From Euprymna scolopes (lineage: Eukaryota > Mollusca > Cephalopoda > Sepiida > Sepiolidae), in the NCBI GenBank assembly GCA_024364805.1, contig CM044497.1:46432138-46460415 (forward strand): a stretch of DNA of 28,278 nt, in the 5' to 3' direction. The notes beneath the pieces are model-generated. The model ran no database searches. It worked only from the letters and a program-made list of their open reading frames with translations, and was not told the DNA's origin. How positions within the stretch are numbered: the first letter of the stretch is position 1; each line of letters begins with the position of its first letter. Below are positions 11,855-24,736 of the stretch, in pieces. The position numbers and the translations under genes were made by a program.

Positions 11855-12075
11855 AGCTACCTTACGCAATTATGAGAATGTCAGAGACAATTTTATCAGG
11901 GAGATCGGTAATGAATATCAGGAATAATAAATGCCCAAGGATGGATCCCTGAGGTAAACTTGCATATATATCATATTGTTTTGACCTACGACCATCGAAT
12001 ACAATCTTTGATTCTTCTTTTATTTATTAAAGATATAATTATTTAAAACGGGCATCCAATAAAACTAATTAAATA
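11855..12075 (-). mobile_element. LINE fragment E: decayed reverse transcriptase core
   Basis: Minus-strand translation gives ASLPQGSILGHLLFLIF followed by ITDLPDKI, matching the conserved G-x-PQGSILGP-LLFLIYINDLP block of Jockey/CR1-type LINE RTs. Upstream, SLINKRRI and SKIVFDGRRSK correspond to SFLSNRKI and the next strand in LINE A. The frame is broken between those pieces, and in-frame stops occur (for example in the IGCPF-stop-III stretch). Where YADD should follow, the sequence reads ILIIA-stop. Only about 70 codons can be recognised, so this is the oldest of the four LINE pieces. Clade is unresolved. Confidence 0.8.
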
Positions 12076-15054
12076 GTCATTGTAAATCTAAAATAATGCT
12101 TCCATTCTTTGCTTGTTGCCTCATATGCTTTGTTTATAATATGCCCTACTTATTGAATAATGCCCCCAATGCTCTAGGAAAACAACAGTAAATAAAATAT
12201 GCATAAATACGACCAATGTCGACCGATCATGATATTACAATATTAAAACGCAATCTATTTTTATGATTTTATATTTTTACTATACAGAATTAAGAATATG
12301 TTCGTATATATTATCGGGAAAATATAGATAAATTATTCTTGTGATGACATTCTTGATGATCAGAATATTTTAAACAGTATTATTGCATCTATTTTCAAAA
12401 ATAGAAACATAAAAGAAATATTAATGTGAATTAAAGTACAAAACGTTTACAAATACAAATTACTAGTAGGTTATCCCTATTGAAGAAGTGTGTGTCTTTT
12501 CATAACTATGGTAGAAAGCGTTAATGAAGGTTTAATTTTAGCAATGGTTTCTAAGTATAAACAAAATAAATAGACTAGAAATGAAATAAAAATGTTCATT
12601 TATGGGTTAATAAGGAAATTAATGTTTTCTTTTTATCTTTATATTTCGGGCATATATTTGTCTGTTTCTTTATATTTGCGCATATTTTTTTGTTTCATTT
12701 TTCTCGTTTATACATTTAGTGATTGCAATTTTTAAAACAAAATTCAATCGATCACTTATGCGTGTTTATCAGCAATTCTGTTTTTATATGTCTTCATTAT
12801 CGTCTTCAAAACTGCGTTCATTTTTCTCCTCTTTATATTCCAGAGATTCTGATTGCCCCTACTACTTTATGTTATATTCAAATCAACACAACATATTACT
12901 TACAGTATAACGCCGTAATATTATCAATATTCCGTCAACCGCTTGATTTACATAACTCCATTAAACACCTGATCGATGGCATTTTATAACTGTGCTTTCT
13001 AGATATCTGCATGCAATCCTTTGAACGCAGGACCTGTATAATCATATTGTATTAGTGAGACTTACCATAAACTAAACAACGATCAAAATTATTATTTAGT
13101 GGATGGAGATATATAGAAAAAACGCCAGTCTATCAACATTGTACTGAATTTCAATTCCTTTCAGTTCGGATTTTTAGTATTTTTATTCCATATAAACTGT
13201 AATATATTCTTGAAAAAATTGATCCCGAGCAATTCAATTTCAAACATGTAAGCTTCGACGCACACATGCTTTCTACACAATTTAAAATATATTAATATTA
13301 AATATATTTTTCTACGTTGATTATTCATTTCCAAAGTTTTCATGAGCGAATAATTTTCTTTGATGTAGAAATAATTACCACACCTCGTGTTTGTTCAAAA
13401 AAAATAAACTGCATGAACATATTTTGATTATTTTGAAGGTTTTGTAATGAATACTTAAGTAAAGTCTGTTTTAATATGGACTTTTATTTTCACATGTGTT
13501 TAAACAAAGGTTACATTATATACAGTGTTGATAATAGACACCAAAAAATGTATGACACCACTTCTGCCAAATGTTTTTGCAAGCAAAGACGTGAGAGTCT
13601 AACGTAAAGCTGCTGTACTTATTAAGTAATTTCGTATTTGTGGACTGCTTTTAAACGATGCACCCTATCATAAACGAAAATCCAAACATTTAGTAATTGA
13701 TGGCAATGACCAAAAATATAATTCAAGGTGTCTAAGATATGTTAACTCTTTATTTTCCCTGATTTGACGGTTCTGATCCTACAAATGCTTCCACTTGTTT
13801 ATACCAGGTCTATTTTTTCTGTTATGGGGTACTCCTTCTGTAGAAAGCCGATAACTACAATAAGCAAAGGCAAATCGAAGAAACAATATTGTTTTACAAC
13901 ATTAAAATATATATTCACGAATTCATACCAAAATATCCACAATTAAGCCTAAAGTTGAAAATATGCTAAGCAAAGGGATCATCATTCATGAATTGACGTT
14001 TTCAAGACTAGGACCTCCTGCTTCATAATTCTTAATAGACTAACTGTACAATGCGAGCATGGTAGCCAACTAACAGCCCAGATAGACCACTTTCGCTGAT
14101 GTATTGAAGGTAGTTCTTCCCTCGCTCGTTGCTACCATCACATAGATTTATTGAAAACAGAAATGATGGTTGTGCAAACTTCTAACTTGCATCATCATAT
14201 TCATCCCCCGGTTGATAGAGAGGTATGAGTGTTTTCAATGAGCTATTTGTAGTTAACCGCCTTTTTCCCAAGAATAATTTGTCTGCATTCTTGAACGCTA
14301 TCTAGGCACTCGATTATGCAAGATTCATAAATTACAGAAATTTTGGGCATACATAAAATTACGATTCTAGTTTCCATGAAGAATTCTAGCGTTTATTTTT
14401 CTAGAGTTAGGCTTGAAAATGTAATGCAAATATATTTGAAATAGTTTGCATCTTGATCAAGAGTCGTCACAAAATGACTTATGACGCCACTCTTTATGGA
14501 AAGTGAAATGGTACTCCGTTTAGGGAGTCCCACCATCATTAGCCATGGTTATTCGTTGTTGGCATTTTAGTAGCAACCAATATTTATTTATTCTTAGCTC
14601 TATTTTCCCTGCTATCCCACAAACACACGACAAAGAAAATATTGTGGACCCATTTTATAACTTGAGAAGAAATCCACTAACTTCTAAATTGATGAATATT
14701 ATTTATGGATGCTCTCTTAAGTATATATTTCTTAAAGAAGGTTAAATTCATCATATTTTTCTTTACCGCCCGTTAAATGGGGTTGAACAATTGGTCTATA
14801 TTAGTTCTCATTGTGAAGATAAACACATTTCAAACTTATTTTAAAACTGTCTATAAAAGGTGTTTATCTTAAGACAAATGATGTTAGACAGCGAGCTGCC
14901 ACAACTGGTCGGCCACGTTATTACATTATACTATGTCGATTTTTATAAGTGTAATATCGCAAAAATTCAATATGCTATGTTTATAGAATGTTATTAATGG
15001 TTTAGAATGTTTTCCTTAAGTCTGAAACTTAATGTAGAAGATTGAGTCTGAATT
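12076..15054. other. Gene-free AT-rich stretch
   Basis: Nothing coding is supported. Frames of 60-88 codons at 12719-12989, 13161-13343, 13764-13946 and 14545-14745 are low-complexity or unrecognised. An imperfect inverted pair ATGGTAGC/GCTACCAT at about 14059 and 14132 is too short to interpret. Confidence 0.5.
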
Positions 15055-15310
15055 CTAAATATAGAAGATTCTTTGAAAATGGTTCAGAATTTTAGTCAGA
15101 TAATTAAGATCTCTTTGGGAAAATGGGTGTAGTAGTGAAGTAGTAAAACCGCTCTAAAAATGAATTCACTATTTTCAGTTGAAAAATTGACAGAAATGAA
15201 TTCATTTTTAGAGCGGTTTTACTACTTCACTACTACAGCCATTTTCCCAAAGAGATCTTTTTTATCTGACTAAAATTCTGTACCATTTTCAAAGAATCTT
15301 CAATATTTAG
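15055..15310. repeat. Foldback element: 114-bp inverted arms around a 28-bp spacer
   Basis: The left arm (15055-15168) and right arm (15197-15310) are reverse complements at about 109 of 114 positions by direct alignment, with no gaps. Both arms contain AAGATCTCTTTGGGAAAATGG and TAGTAAAACCGCTCTAAAAA-type sequence. Outside the arms, further imperfect pairing (AGAAGAT on both sides) suggests the original arms were longer. No protein is encoded, and I could not identify a clear target-site duplication. It fits a foldback MITE or a recent inverted duplication; a transcript would form a long hairpin. Confidence 0.95.
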
Positions 15311-17048
<1,738 letters not shown>

Positions 17049-17097
<49 letters not shown>

Positions 17098-17104
17098 TGT
17101 GTGT
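17049..17104 (+). repeat. Compound (AT)n-(GT)n microsatellite
   Basis: About 23 AT units followed by GCGTGTGTGT on the plus strand, preceded by a C-rich CACCCCCC. Confidence 0.95.
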
Positions 17105-17224
17105 TTTGTTTGCGATTGTTTACATACAAAGAACTGATCCCGATAGTATCTGTTAGAACCTTTAAGTGGATATAAACTTACACATTTTTATTACAAATTT
17201 ATCTCAGCGAAATCGGAATATTTT

Positions 17225-17796
17225 TCCCGGCCTCGGTAATTTGCACCCGATCCGGAAATAACACTTTATTTAATTCACCCATGGCCGGATATAATGTTAA
17301 AATAATCGAAATTGTATTTTCCGGTGTAGAAAAATCAGGATTGGTCCTCCGACATTCAAGAGGATACTACATAAAAATTGATTTCTTTGCAAATACTCTA
17401 AGTATTACGCCACATGCCAAAGAGAATTTCATCAGAAATTCAGTTTCCAATTAAATAGACTTAGGAAGAAAAATAGAAATGTTAGTTTTGTGTGTTTTTA
17501 TTTGAGTATAATAAAAGATAATTATGAAAATATTTGCATTATAAAAAAAAAAACAATTTTCTGAAAACTAAGACATCTGTATATAAATTCGTATACTTCT
17601 TTAATTCTACAAACAGAATATAAATATAATAACACATTTATATTTATACTCCTGAGTATATGCATTTACTGATTCTGAAATATCATCCAACACCGTAATA
17701 TTAAAGAATAATTTTCGGAGATAATATTCCGGAGAAAAATATTTCCTATGACATGATAATAAGACATTAGTCCAGAAAACTCAATATATCCGGAAG
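17225..17796. promoter_or_regulatory. Cluster of CCGG-core motifs (speculative)
   Basis: Six CCGG cores occur in an otherwise very AT-rich stretch: 17227-17230, 17252-17257 (CCGGAA), 17285-17290 (CCGGAT), 17321-17326 (CCGGTG), 17729-17734 (CCGGAG) and 17790-17796 (CCGGAAG). CCGGAA is the core bound by ETS-family factors. Regulatory function is inference only, and a decayed repeat carrying such motifs is an equal alternative. Confidence 0.2.
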
Positions 17797-17938
17797 AATA
17801 TGTTTTCATTGTTCAAATATTTGATAATAAAGAAAATATGATATCAGTGTAAATAAAGTAATGCTATATCTAATTGTTTTTTTTTTTAAATTAAAAATAT
17901 GTTAACCTGAAATATCTGTATTTACAGCATGGGAAGTA

Positions 17939-18382
17939 TCACTTATTTACTTTCAATAGGATGCGTAATTTATTTTGAATGTGATATAATATAATTTTAT
18001 TGGTACGTTCATTTTTACTATATGAAATATATAATATAGAAATATATGCAGATTTACAAATATAATAGTAAAATAAATTATGTCTGAACTTATATTTTTC
18101 TAACGTACCAAAGGTGTGTGCATGTTTCAGATATAGGAGGTATTTATTTGCAATTTCCTTGTGTGTAGCTAATTTACCTCGAATAAGTTCGAGTTCCATT
18201 TGAATAGAAGGGCTACTATTTAGGACATACATGTAAAGGGCACTATGTAGCGAGTTGAGCAGAAACATGTCTGTAAAAATGCCATGTGAACTACTGCATG
18301 CCAGTACAGTCAGAGAAGCAGGAATTGTAAAAGGAAGTCTAAATATGTCAGGACGAGTCAAGAAATTATAAGAATAAAATCT
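17939..18382 (-). other. Unrecognised open stretch of about 148 codons
   Basis: A stop-free minus-strand frame runs for about 148 codons; it has no ATG near its start (the first usable codon is TTG). The N-terminal half has mixed composition (LACSSSHGIFTDMFLLNSLH); the C-terminal part turns AT-driven and Y/I-rich. No family is recognised. It lies downstream of LINE A on the same strand, so decayed LINE sequence is possible but I could not show it. Another minus frame (18730-18383, 115 codons) is adjacent in a different phase. Confidence 0.2.
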
Positions 18383-18921
18383 TTAGGGCCACCAGTAATT
18401 TCTAACCTTTGCGATTTTAACTGTGAGTATGCTCTTTACTAGGAAGTTGATTGTATGCAATTCTAGAGGATAAAAGTGTTTAAAATTTGCCAGATAATGT
18501 TTCATTAAAATATATGTATAATAGGCACAGGATTGTAATATTTCTTTTATAGTACAAGGGCTAGATTTTGATTGAATGAGTGGTAAATAGACTTGAAGAT
18601 GTTTAATTTTACATGTCTGGAAGGGAAAGGATGTTAATAGAAGGGTCAGCATTAATGTGAAAACAATACTCCGCACATGGGCGGATTGGGAGTTTGTATT
18701 AAATAAGCTGCCCCCACGCGTAAGTAACACTCAAGCCCGCTAGCAGGATACCATTTTTCTCGAACCAGTTTTGTAAATACCCTAGATATATCTGTTACAA
18801 TTAATTTTCCATGTAGACTTAAATGCGCAGAGTTAAACTAATGACTGTAGGATAGTTTATCATTAGTCATTGGAATAATAGAGGTCCAAGGATAGCCCCC
18901 TGAGGTATTCCCGCATTTATG

Positions 18922-19290
18922 TCATAGTTTGAATGAAGGACCGTAGAGGACAACTTTGATTTTTCTATTACTTAAGAAGGATTTAATTACATTATGAATT
19001 CTTCCAGTGATTCCATATGATCTAATTTTCCTTAGAAGACCATCGGGCCATACCCTGTCAAAAGCCTTAGATATATCAAGGGCCACCGCTCTACCCTCCC
19101 ATGTTTTATCCAATAAACAGTATATACGTTCAGAAACTACAGTTAAGATATCTGCTGTTGAACAGGCTTGCCTGAATCCATATTCTTTGTCAGTCAGGAG
19201 TTTACCAGCTCTTAGGTGCTGGACTAGGGCTTGATTAACTAAGGACTCAAATATTTTGGCGAAAAGCGGGGGGAGGCTAATGGGGCGATA
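18922..19290 (-). pseudogene. LINE A reverse transcriptase, palm part
   Basis: Reads RYRPISLPPLFAKIFESLVN, YGFRQACSTADILTVVSERI and ALDISKAFDRVW, then YGITGRIHNVIKSFLSNRKI. DISKAFD (about 19077-19057) holds the first catalytic aspartate. The frame ends at 18922, and the PQG block continues in another frame. The second catalytic block (YADD) is not found downstream. Confidence 0.93.
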
Positions 19291-19292
19291 CC

Positions 19293-19600
19293 TTAGTGGG
19301 TCAGTTTTTCACCAGAATTTTTGAAGACTGGTACCACGGAGGCGGTTTTCCGGCAGTCGGGAAAACAAGATTCGTTAAGGCATTTATTGTAAAGTTTGGA
19401 GAGAACTGCAGTAACCTCGGCAGACCAGTTTTTTAATAGCACAGCCGGGATGAGATCTGGTCCACATGATTTTGAGGTGTCTAGGTTTTTTATAATAGCA
19501 TGTACCTGAGAAGGAGTGATTTTCAAATCGTCTAGTGTGGCGTCTGTTCGCAGAGGAAAATCAGGGGTGAGTGGTGTACCGAGTTCAGTGTGGAGTTCGA
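19293..19600 (-). pseudogene. LINE A reverse transcriptase, fingers (N-terminal) part
   Basis: IIKNLDTSKSCGPDLIPAVL and ASVVPVFKNSG are the first conserved RT blocks (V-x-LK-SK-GPDGIP and the P-FK-GD block). A frame shift follows at about 19293, just before the RYRPISL block. Confidence 0.92.
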
Positions 19601-20030
19601 GGCAAACTGACTGGCAACAGATTTGCCTTGCCAGTTGCCGTGCAAGCAACCTCGTGAGTGTTTGATAGTCGGGGAATAGTTGGCTGTCCATTATTTACTA
19701 CGTTGTTGTATATTTTCCAAAAATCCCGGGTTCCTAATTTCTGTGCTTCGATGCGTTTTCTGCTGGTTTCAGAGTAATCTGTCTTAGCTGTCTCTATCAC
19801 TCTCTTACAATAATTTCTAGCTGCTATAAACTTCTGTTTATTTGAGCTGAACTTATGTCGGTTGAATCTGCGGAACGCATGCTGCCTTTGACAAATTGCA
19901 ACTGCACAAGCAGAAGTAAACCATTGGAGAGAGTGGAGCTTGCTATAGAATTTTCGTGCGGGAACATGTGCTTCAATTACAGTTTGGAACTATTCAGTGG
20001 TCTCATTTGCACACTGGAAGAGTAAATATA
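19585..20030 (-). pseudogene. LINE A linker between endonuclease and RT
   Basis: A nearly continuous frame with one internal stop (near 19992) reads VIEAHVPARKFYSKLHSLQW, then FIAARNYCKRVIETAKTDYS and FWKIYNNVVN. This R/K-rich helical linker, with the F-WK-I-N motif before the RT, is usual for Jockey/CR1-type ORF2 proteins. Confidence 0.85.
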
Positions 20031-20032
20031 TT

Positions 20033-20290
20033 TTACCATGGGACATCTCTGATGAGCTCCATGATGGCTTCCCAATCAGCCTTTTTGTAATAGCTCGTTG
20101 TTTTGAGTAGTGGGTCTTCAGTTTTAGGGCGAGAATTTAGGCTGATTTCTTCCATTATCACAGCGTGATCAGCATTCCCGAGTGGGCTGTGGGCATTTTT
20201 TGTACAGTCATTGGGATCTAGAATTGAGGCATGTTGATCTTGCTGGTCTGGGAAACGTGTCGGAAATGTAATCAACTGAGATAGGGAATG
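20033..20290 (-). pseudogene. LINE A endonuclease, C-terminal part
   Basis: Contains LITFPTRFPDQQDQHASILD and SPLGNADHAVIMEEI. The ADH triplet (about 20173-20165) matches the terminal S-D-H motif of APE endonucleases, with Ala in the Ser position. The usual D-LFLTSNP segment is partly lost between ILD and PNDC. Another shift follows at about 20030. Confidence 0.88.
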
Positions 20291-20303
20291 GAATATAGAG
20301 AAG

Positions 20304-20640
20304 CTAGGTGTTGCGCTCTGTGTGATTAGACAATCCTAGCCAGTTACTGCGGTGGGCATTGAAGTCACCAAATACATGTATTTGTGTGCTAGTATCGAGG
20401 GGGAGTGCAATATCTATGCTGTCTGAGACTTTGTTTATTAGGGTACAGTGTTGGGTTGAGGGGGAGCGGTAGAGAAAATACAAGTAGCTAATATTGTGTT
20501 TCACATTTAGTCTGACGCACATAAAGGGTTGCCCCTTTGATTCTAGTTTTATGTCTCTAGACAGTATTAGTCGTATTTTGTTCGTTGTTGCTATTTTAAA
20601 TGAGGGGTCTTCTATCGTAAAATACACTTTCTGAGTAAAC
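20304..20640 (-). pseudogene. LINE A endonuclease, central part
   Basis: The translated piece carries YFLYRSPSTQHCTLI and VFGDFNAHRSNWLG. GDFNAH (20369-20352) is the conserved Asp/Asn catalytic motif of apurinic-type (APE) LINE endonucleases, which nick target DNA to start reverse transcription. About 110 codons are open. The N-terminal third with the usual ET(W/H) motif is not seen upstream of 20640, and the frame shifts near 20300 into the next piece. Confidence 0.9.
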
Positions 20641-20940
20641 TAATTGCTATATCGTATATTTGAAGTTGCTATTCTATATTATATTTGTGCAGACTATGTT
20701 CACGTTTTTATATTTTTTTATTAACACAAAGTTATGACAGATAATATATATAACTCAAATTATGAACTGATGTTAATTTGAATCTTGCGTAAGAGTGTAA
20801 AATTACCAATACAGAACAAATTGTTTCTGTGCCACACCGGCCAACATAAAATAAATAGATAAAAAATATTGTACGTGGGTAAAACATTGGTAAACTTATT
20901 TTAAACTGTCGTATTCGTAACGATGCAGTTAAAAAATAAA
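20641..20940. other. AT-rich spacer between LINE A and LINE D
   Basis: About 300 bp without recognisable LINE protein in either strand. It separates the 5'-facing ends of the two head-to-head LINE pieces. Confidence 0.5.
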
Positions 20941-20944
20941 GATA

Positions 20945-21490
20945 CCCTACTGACAAAGGTTACATTCGCCCATGTATGCTGTGTTGTTGTCATATTTTGG
21001 CTTGTGCATCTACTACCAGGCTCTCACTCCTAGACAGGGTTCAAAAGAGAGTACCCAACGAATATGTCCTGAACTGTCATCTAGGCGTCAGCCCCTGTGC
21101 CACTGACGAAACGTAGTATCCCCCTAGCTTGTTCTACAAGTATTTCAATGGTGAATCCTTTGACGAACTGCAAGCAAGTGTGCCCCCTCTACGTAGGTTC
21201 CCTTGACAAACCCGACAAGCAGAAAACTCCCACCCATTCACAGTTGAGATCTCTCGATGAAAGAGAGTCTTCTACTCCAGCAGTTTCTTCCCCAGAACCG
21301 CTGTATTTTTGAATTCCCTTCCGAGTGGCTGCTTCCCTAACCGTACCGACATACAGAACTTCAAGTGTAACGTAAACCGACATGTTGCTGGCCAACTCCC
21401 CACATAGTGCCCCTGTAGCTTATGCCCCTGATAGTAGCCCTCTACACTTAAGTTGCAATGTGCCTTGTTTGGGTTAAAAAAACATGTGAA
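20945..21490 (+). mobile_element. LINE D: 3' end of a Jockey/CR1-like element
   Basis: Plus-strand translation from about 20945 gives GYIRPCMLCCCHILACAS, LSLLDRVQKRV, VPPLRRFP and FFPRTAVFLNSLPSGCFP, then IQNFKCNVNRHV and a stop at 21405-21407. These match LINE B's C-terminus block by block (VRPRMEYCCHIWAGAA, LSGLDKVQNRL, VPPRPSF, FFLRTARLWNSVPSACFPP, VFKSNVNKFL). A segment of roughly 25-30 residues present in B after the VQ-R block appears shortened. At least three in-frame stops make it dead. A short 3' tail with an A-run (about 21475-21483) follows the stop. Confidence 0.9.
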
Positions 21491-22735
21491 GAAAGCACTA
21501 ACTTGAGGCAATTGTATTAGATTCCAGTACCATACTTATAAAACAAGCTTAAGGATCCCACGTTTCTGCAATATGTAAGAAGCTATATGTTTCTTGATCA
21601 TGAGTGTCGTATATTAGTACACGTGTATCCGTGCTAGTGAAAAGTGTTGCAGCAAAGATAAAATGCATTAGGCATTGGTGTACGATACGAATTCTAAATT
21701 TCGGCATAAACTACTTTGACAATGATTATCATATATTATTGAACTTCATCGAATCAATAAATAGTAAGCTAAAAAACTTGGGGGTTTACCTATTAAATGA
21801 ATTGGGTAAGTTCTAAGAAACGGTGGCTAAAGCGGTTTATTAAAAATATTACCGAACGACACATTTTTGATCAATAGCATATGTTATTACCCAAACCTGC
21901 AATCGTTTTACTACACATTAAATGCTGTTTTCTAAAACTCATATATTTAAATTTCCTGTAATACTATTGCTGTTACAAATATAACAGGAATTGTGCTTAT
22001 TTAAGTTTTACAATATTAGATAATATTGGTTCAATACATGTTGTTTATAAAATACGCTTAAAAATCAATCTAATCATGTTTTCTTTTTATTAAGAGGTAT
22101 CACAGCAAATTAAGATATTTATCTGGATACATGATATATGATTAATATATTCTAGCATTCGGATGGATCCGAATAGATTTATTATTCGAGATATTACCTC
22201 TACTATTTGTAGTATCGCGTGGATTACCTCTATATTGCTATTTTATAGGAAATCTAAGATAGTATTTTCATATAGATAAGTTGACGCATAGCCTCCTTCA
22301 ATCCGGGTTGTAGTGCGGTGTGATATCATAGAATCTGTGTCTAACGGGCAGTGCTGTTTGGGTACATTGAAGATTCTATTCATCTTAACTTGTGTTTGTT
22401 AACGCATGTCCCGCAGTGACAAATGCCAAATCTTTTTAGGGTTTTTATGGTGCCAAATCCTCTGACTGTATTGTGTTTTCATTATTATTTCCATGTCTTT
22501 GCTGGATTAATATGTTTGATTTTCTCGTTTTTGAAGGATTTTCTTGTGTTAAATGAAGCGAATTATAACTTTTATTTAGTAACCACATTTTGAAATATAT
22601 AATTTTAATATAAGCGACTTCATTTTATGTACTGCATTCGTGTTATGATGCAGCGTTGACATTTATCAAGATTAATGGTGTTTCCTTTAATGCATATGGT
22701 TTGTCAAAAAACATAAAACTACACAAAGTTGGGAG
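21491..22735. other. Gene-free AT-rich stretch
   Basis: No gene is recognised. The 70-codon frame at 21604-21816 is unsupported. A less AT-rich part near 22280-22460 has no identifiable feature. Confidence 0.5.
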
Positions 22736-22738
<3 letters not shown>

Positions 22739-22786
<48 letters not shown>

Positions 22787-22827
22787 TATAGATATATATA
22801 TGTATATATATAAATATATATATATAT
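22739..22827. repeat. Interrupted (TA)n microsatellite
   Basis: About 40 TA units with C, G, TG and AA interruptions after 22780. Confidence 0.95.
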
Positions 22828-23779
22828 GTTTTTAGCATCAACATTATAGTCTTCAGTGAGATCTGTGGAGCATTTCCGACAAAAAAGTTAATCGATAAAA
22901 AATAAAATTCTACAGCAATTGATTTAATTGTTTTATTCTCATCAATAAATTTGTAACCGTCGTCAATTTTCCTAAAGCATTTAAAGTAAAAAAAAATACG
23001 TTAATTATGTAGTTTGCAATAAATCTTCACAAAAAAGTCCGAATCGCATTAGTGCTTTCTGTGTAAAATATACGTATAAGTTGATGGCACTTATTCCATG
23101 ATGAAACCTTATCAGAACATGCACATGTAGTTTAAGATTCAACCACGAAACATGTTAATCCAATTGCCCCAAATTATAGGATTATGAAATATATTATTAA
23201 GAGATGATGCCATTTTAAAGGATTAGTATTGATATTCGAAAAAAATAGTGAGCTACAATTACATTGTGACAGACGAGTGTGTTTTCATTGTTCCAGGTTA
23301 ATTTAAATTCACTCAATTATCAGGAGCTCAGCTATTAAAACAAATCGCAACATTATACTCAATATTAACACAATATACATACGTACGTTTGTAGCCAGCG
23401 AAGCCTGGTTGTAAAATTCGTTTAAATATATATTTAGATTCATGCTAATTTCATACCTATACTTTATATTCATTGATTTATTATAATATAGTAAACAAGA
23501 TATAGCTTATTTTCTGCACGTTTTTAACCATAGTGATCGACAATTTATAAAAATAAAATTAATTAAAACTCTGACTCAAGTGTGAAGAGATAGGAGTAAC
23601 ACTAAAATACATAATAATCCAGCATTATTTGTTTTCCGCTAAGCATACACATGAAAAAAATATATTTTTAATAACCTTGTTAGAAAAGACACGTGTCTGT
23701 GTATACATGAAAAAAACACTCGACGTCGCCTAACGCCAGCCAATTTTATTTATTTAAATATAACATTTTATCACTTTTT
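22828..23779. other. Gene-free AT-rich stretch
   Basis: Nothing coding or structured is seen before the 3' end of LINE B. Confidence 0.55.
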
Positions 23780-23876
23780 TTAAGACGGTGATCACAACGT
23801 ATTAAGACCCGGAAGCCACTCAGGGATAAGAGTTATTGCAAGTAGATTACGTTAGTGTGGAGAGTTGATGAAGTGT

Positions 23877-24736
23877 TTACTTAAGGGGGCGGTTCATTAG
23901 GAACTTGTTAACGTTGGACTTGAACACATCCAAGTTGTAGTCAGGCGGAAAACAGGCAGACGGAACAGAGTTCCACAGACGTGCAGTTCTAAGAAAGAAG
24001 CTTTGTTCATGGAATCCGCGTTTTGATTTAGGCACATATATAGAGTGGGGGAAATTTTTCACAGTGGATTCAGCTAGACGGGTGTTTTTTTTTGTGAAAG
24101 ATGGGCGAGGGGGGACCAGAGATTGGAGTTCAGATGAGCACCTGCCATGGACACAACGATAAAACAAGGATAGACTCGCAACGTCTATTCTCTGGGAGAG
24201 AGGTTGCAGGGTAGAGAAAAGGGCATCCCCCACTAACACACGAAGTCTATTTTGTACTTTGTCAAGGCCGGATAGGCTGTTTTTAGCAGCTCCTGCCCAG
24301 ATATGGCAACAGTATTCCATCCTTGGACGTACTTGGCTGTTATATAGATAGAGAATTGCATCAGTAGTGAGATATCTTCTGGAGCGGTAGAAGGATCCCA
24401 CCATCTTTCCAGCGACCTTGGCAACAGACTTGATGTACGTGTTCCATTTCAGATCAGGAGTAAATGTAAAACCCAGAAACTTGTAAAAACACTGGGCCTC
24501 ACCCAAACGAGAGCCATCCATCACAATTGATGCCAGCTGGGGATCAGAGCGTTGATGATGTAAGGATAGGAGTTTGGTTTTGGATGCATTAAAGGTAACC
24601 AGCCACATCTTCCCCCACTGAACCACGCGCTCGAGATCAGAGGAGGGGAGAGAACCAGAGAGAACTTTGTCATTTACAGCCTTTGATGTGTTGCCGTAGA
24701 TTGTCGTCTCATCAGCATAGATGCCAACCAATGATT
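23877..24736 (-). pseudogene. LINE B catalytic block and C-terminal domain
   Basis: This 284-codon open frame starts GIYADETTIYG. YADE (about 24719-24708) stands in for the near-universal YADD, so the second Asp of the catalytic pair is Glu. It continues with WGKMWLVTFNASKTKLLSLH and FLGFTFTPDLKWNTYI (the LG block), then VRPRMEYCCHIWAGAA, LSGLDKVQNRL and FFLRTARLWNSVPSACFPP, ending NVNKFLMNRPLK. The C-terminal domain is complete. As an isolated open frame it could be mistaken for a host gene, but it is the continuation of the RT upstream. Confidence 0.95.

Larger units (their letters stand above)
18870..20640 (-). mobile_element. LINE A: Jockey/CR1-like non-LTR retrotransposon, endonuclease plus partial RT
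   Basis: A single ORF2-like order is readable on the minus strand from high to low coordinates: second half of an APE endonuclease, linker, then RT up to the QGAILGPLLF block at 18905-18873. The start of the endonuclease, the YADD block and the whole C-terminal domain are missing or unreadable. The frame is broken at several places (at least six shifts or stops), so it is dead. It is clearly related to LINE B but from a different family: IIKNLDTSKSCGPD here, against LIKNLDSSKATGPD in B. Confidence 0.93.

Noticed and set aside
14059-14139. ATGGTAGC/GCTACCAT inverted pair as a transposon end
   Set aside because: Eight-base match with no extension and no target-site duplication.
21189-21511. 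Minus-strand frames opposite LINE D
   Set aside because: Shadows of the plus-strand LINE C-terminal sequence, which matches the family block by block.
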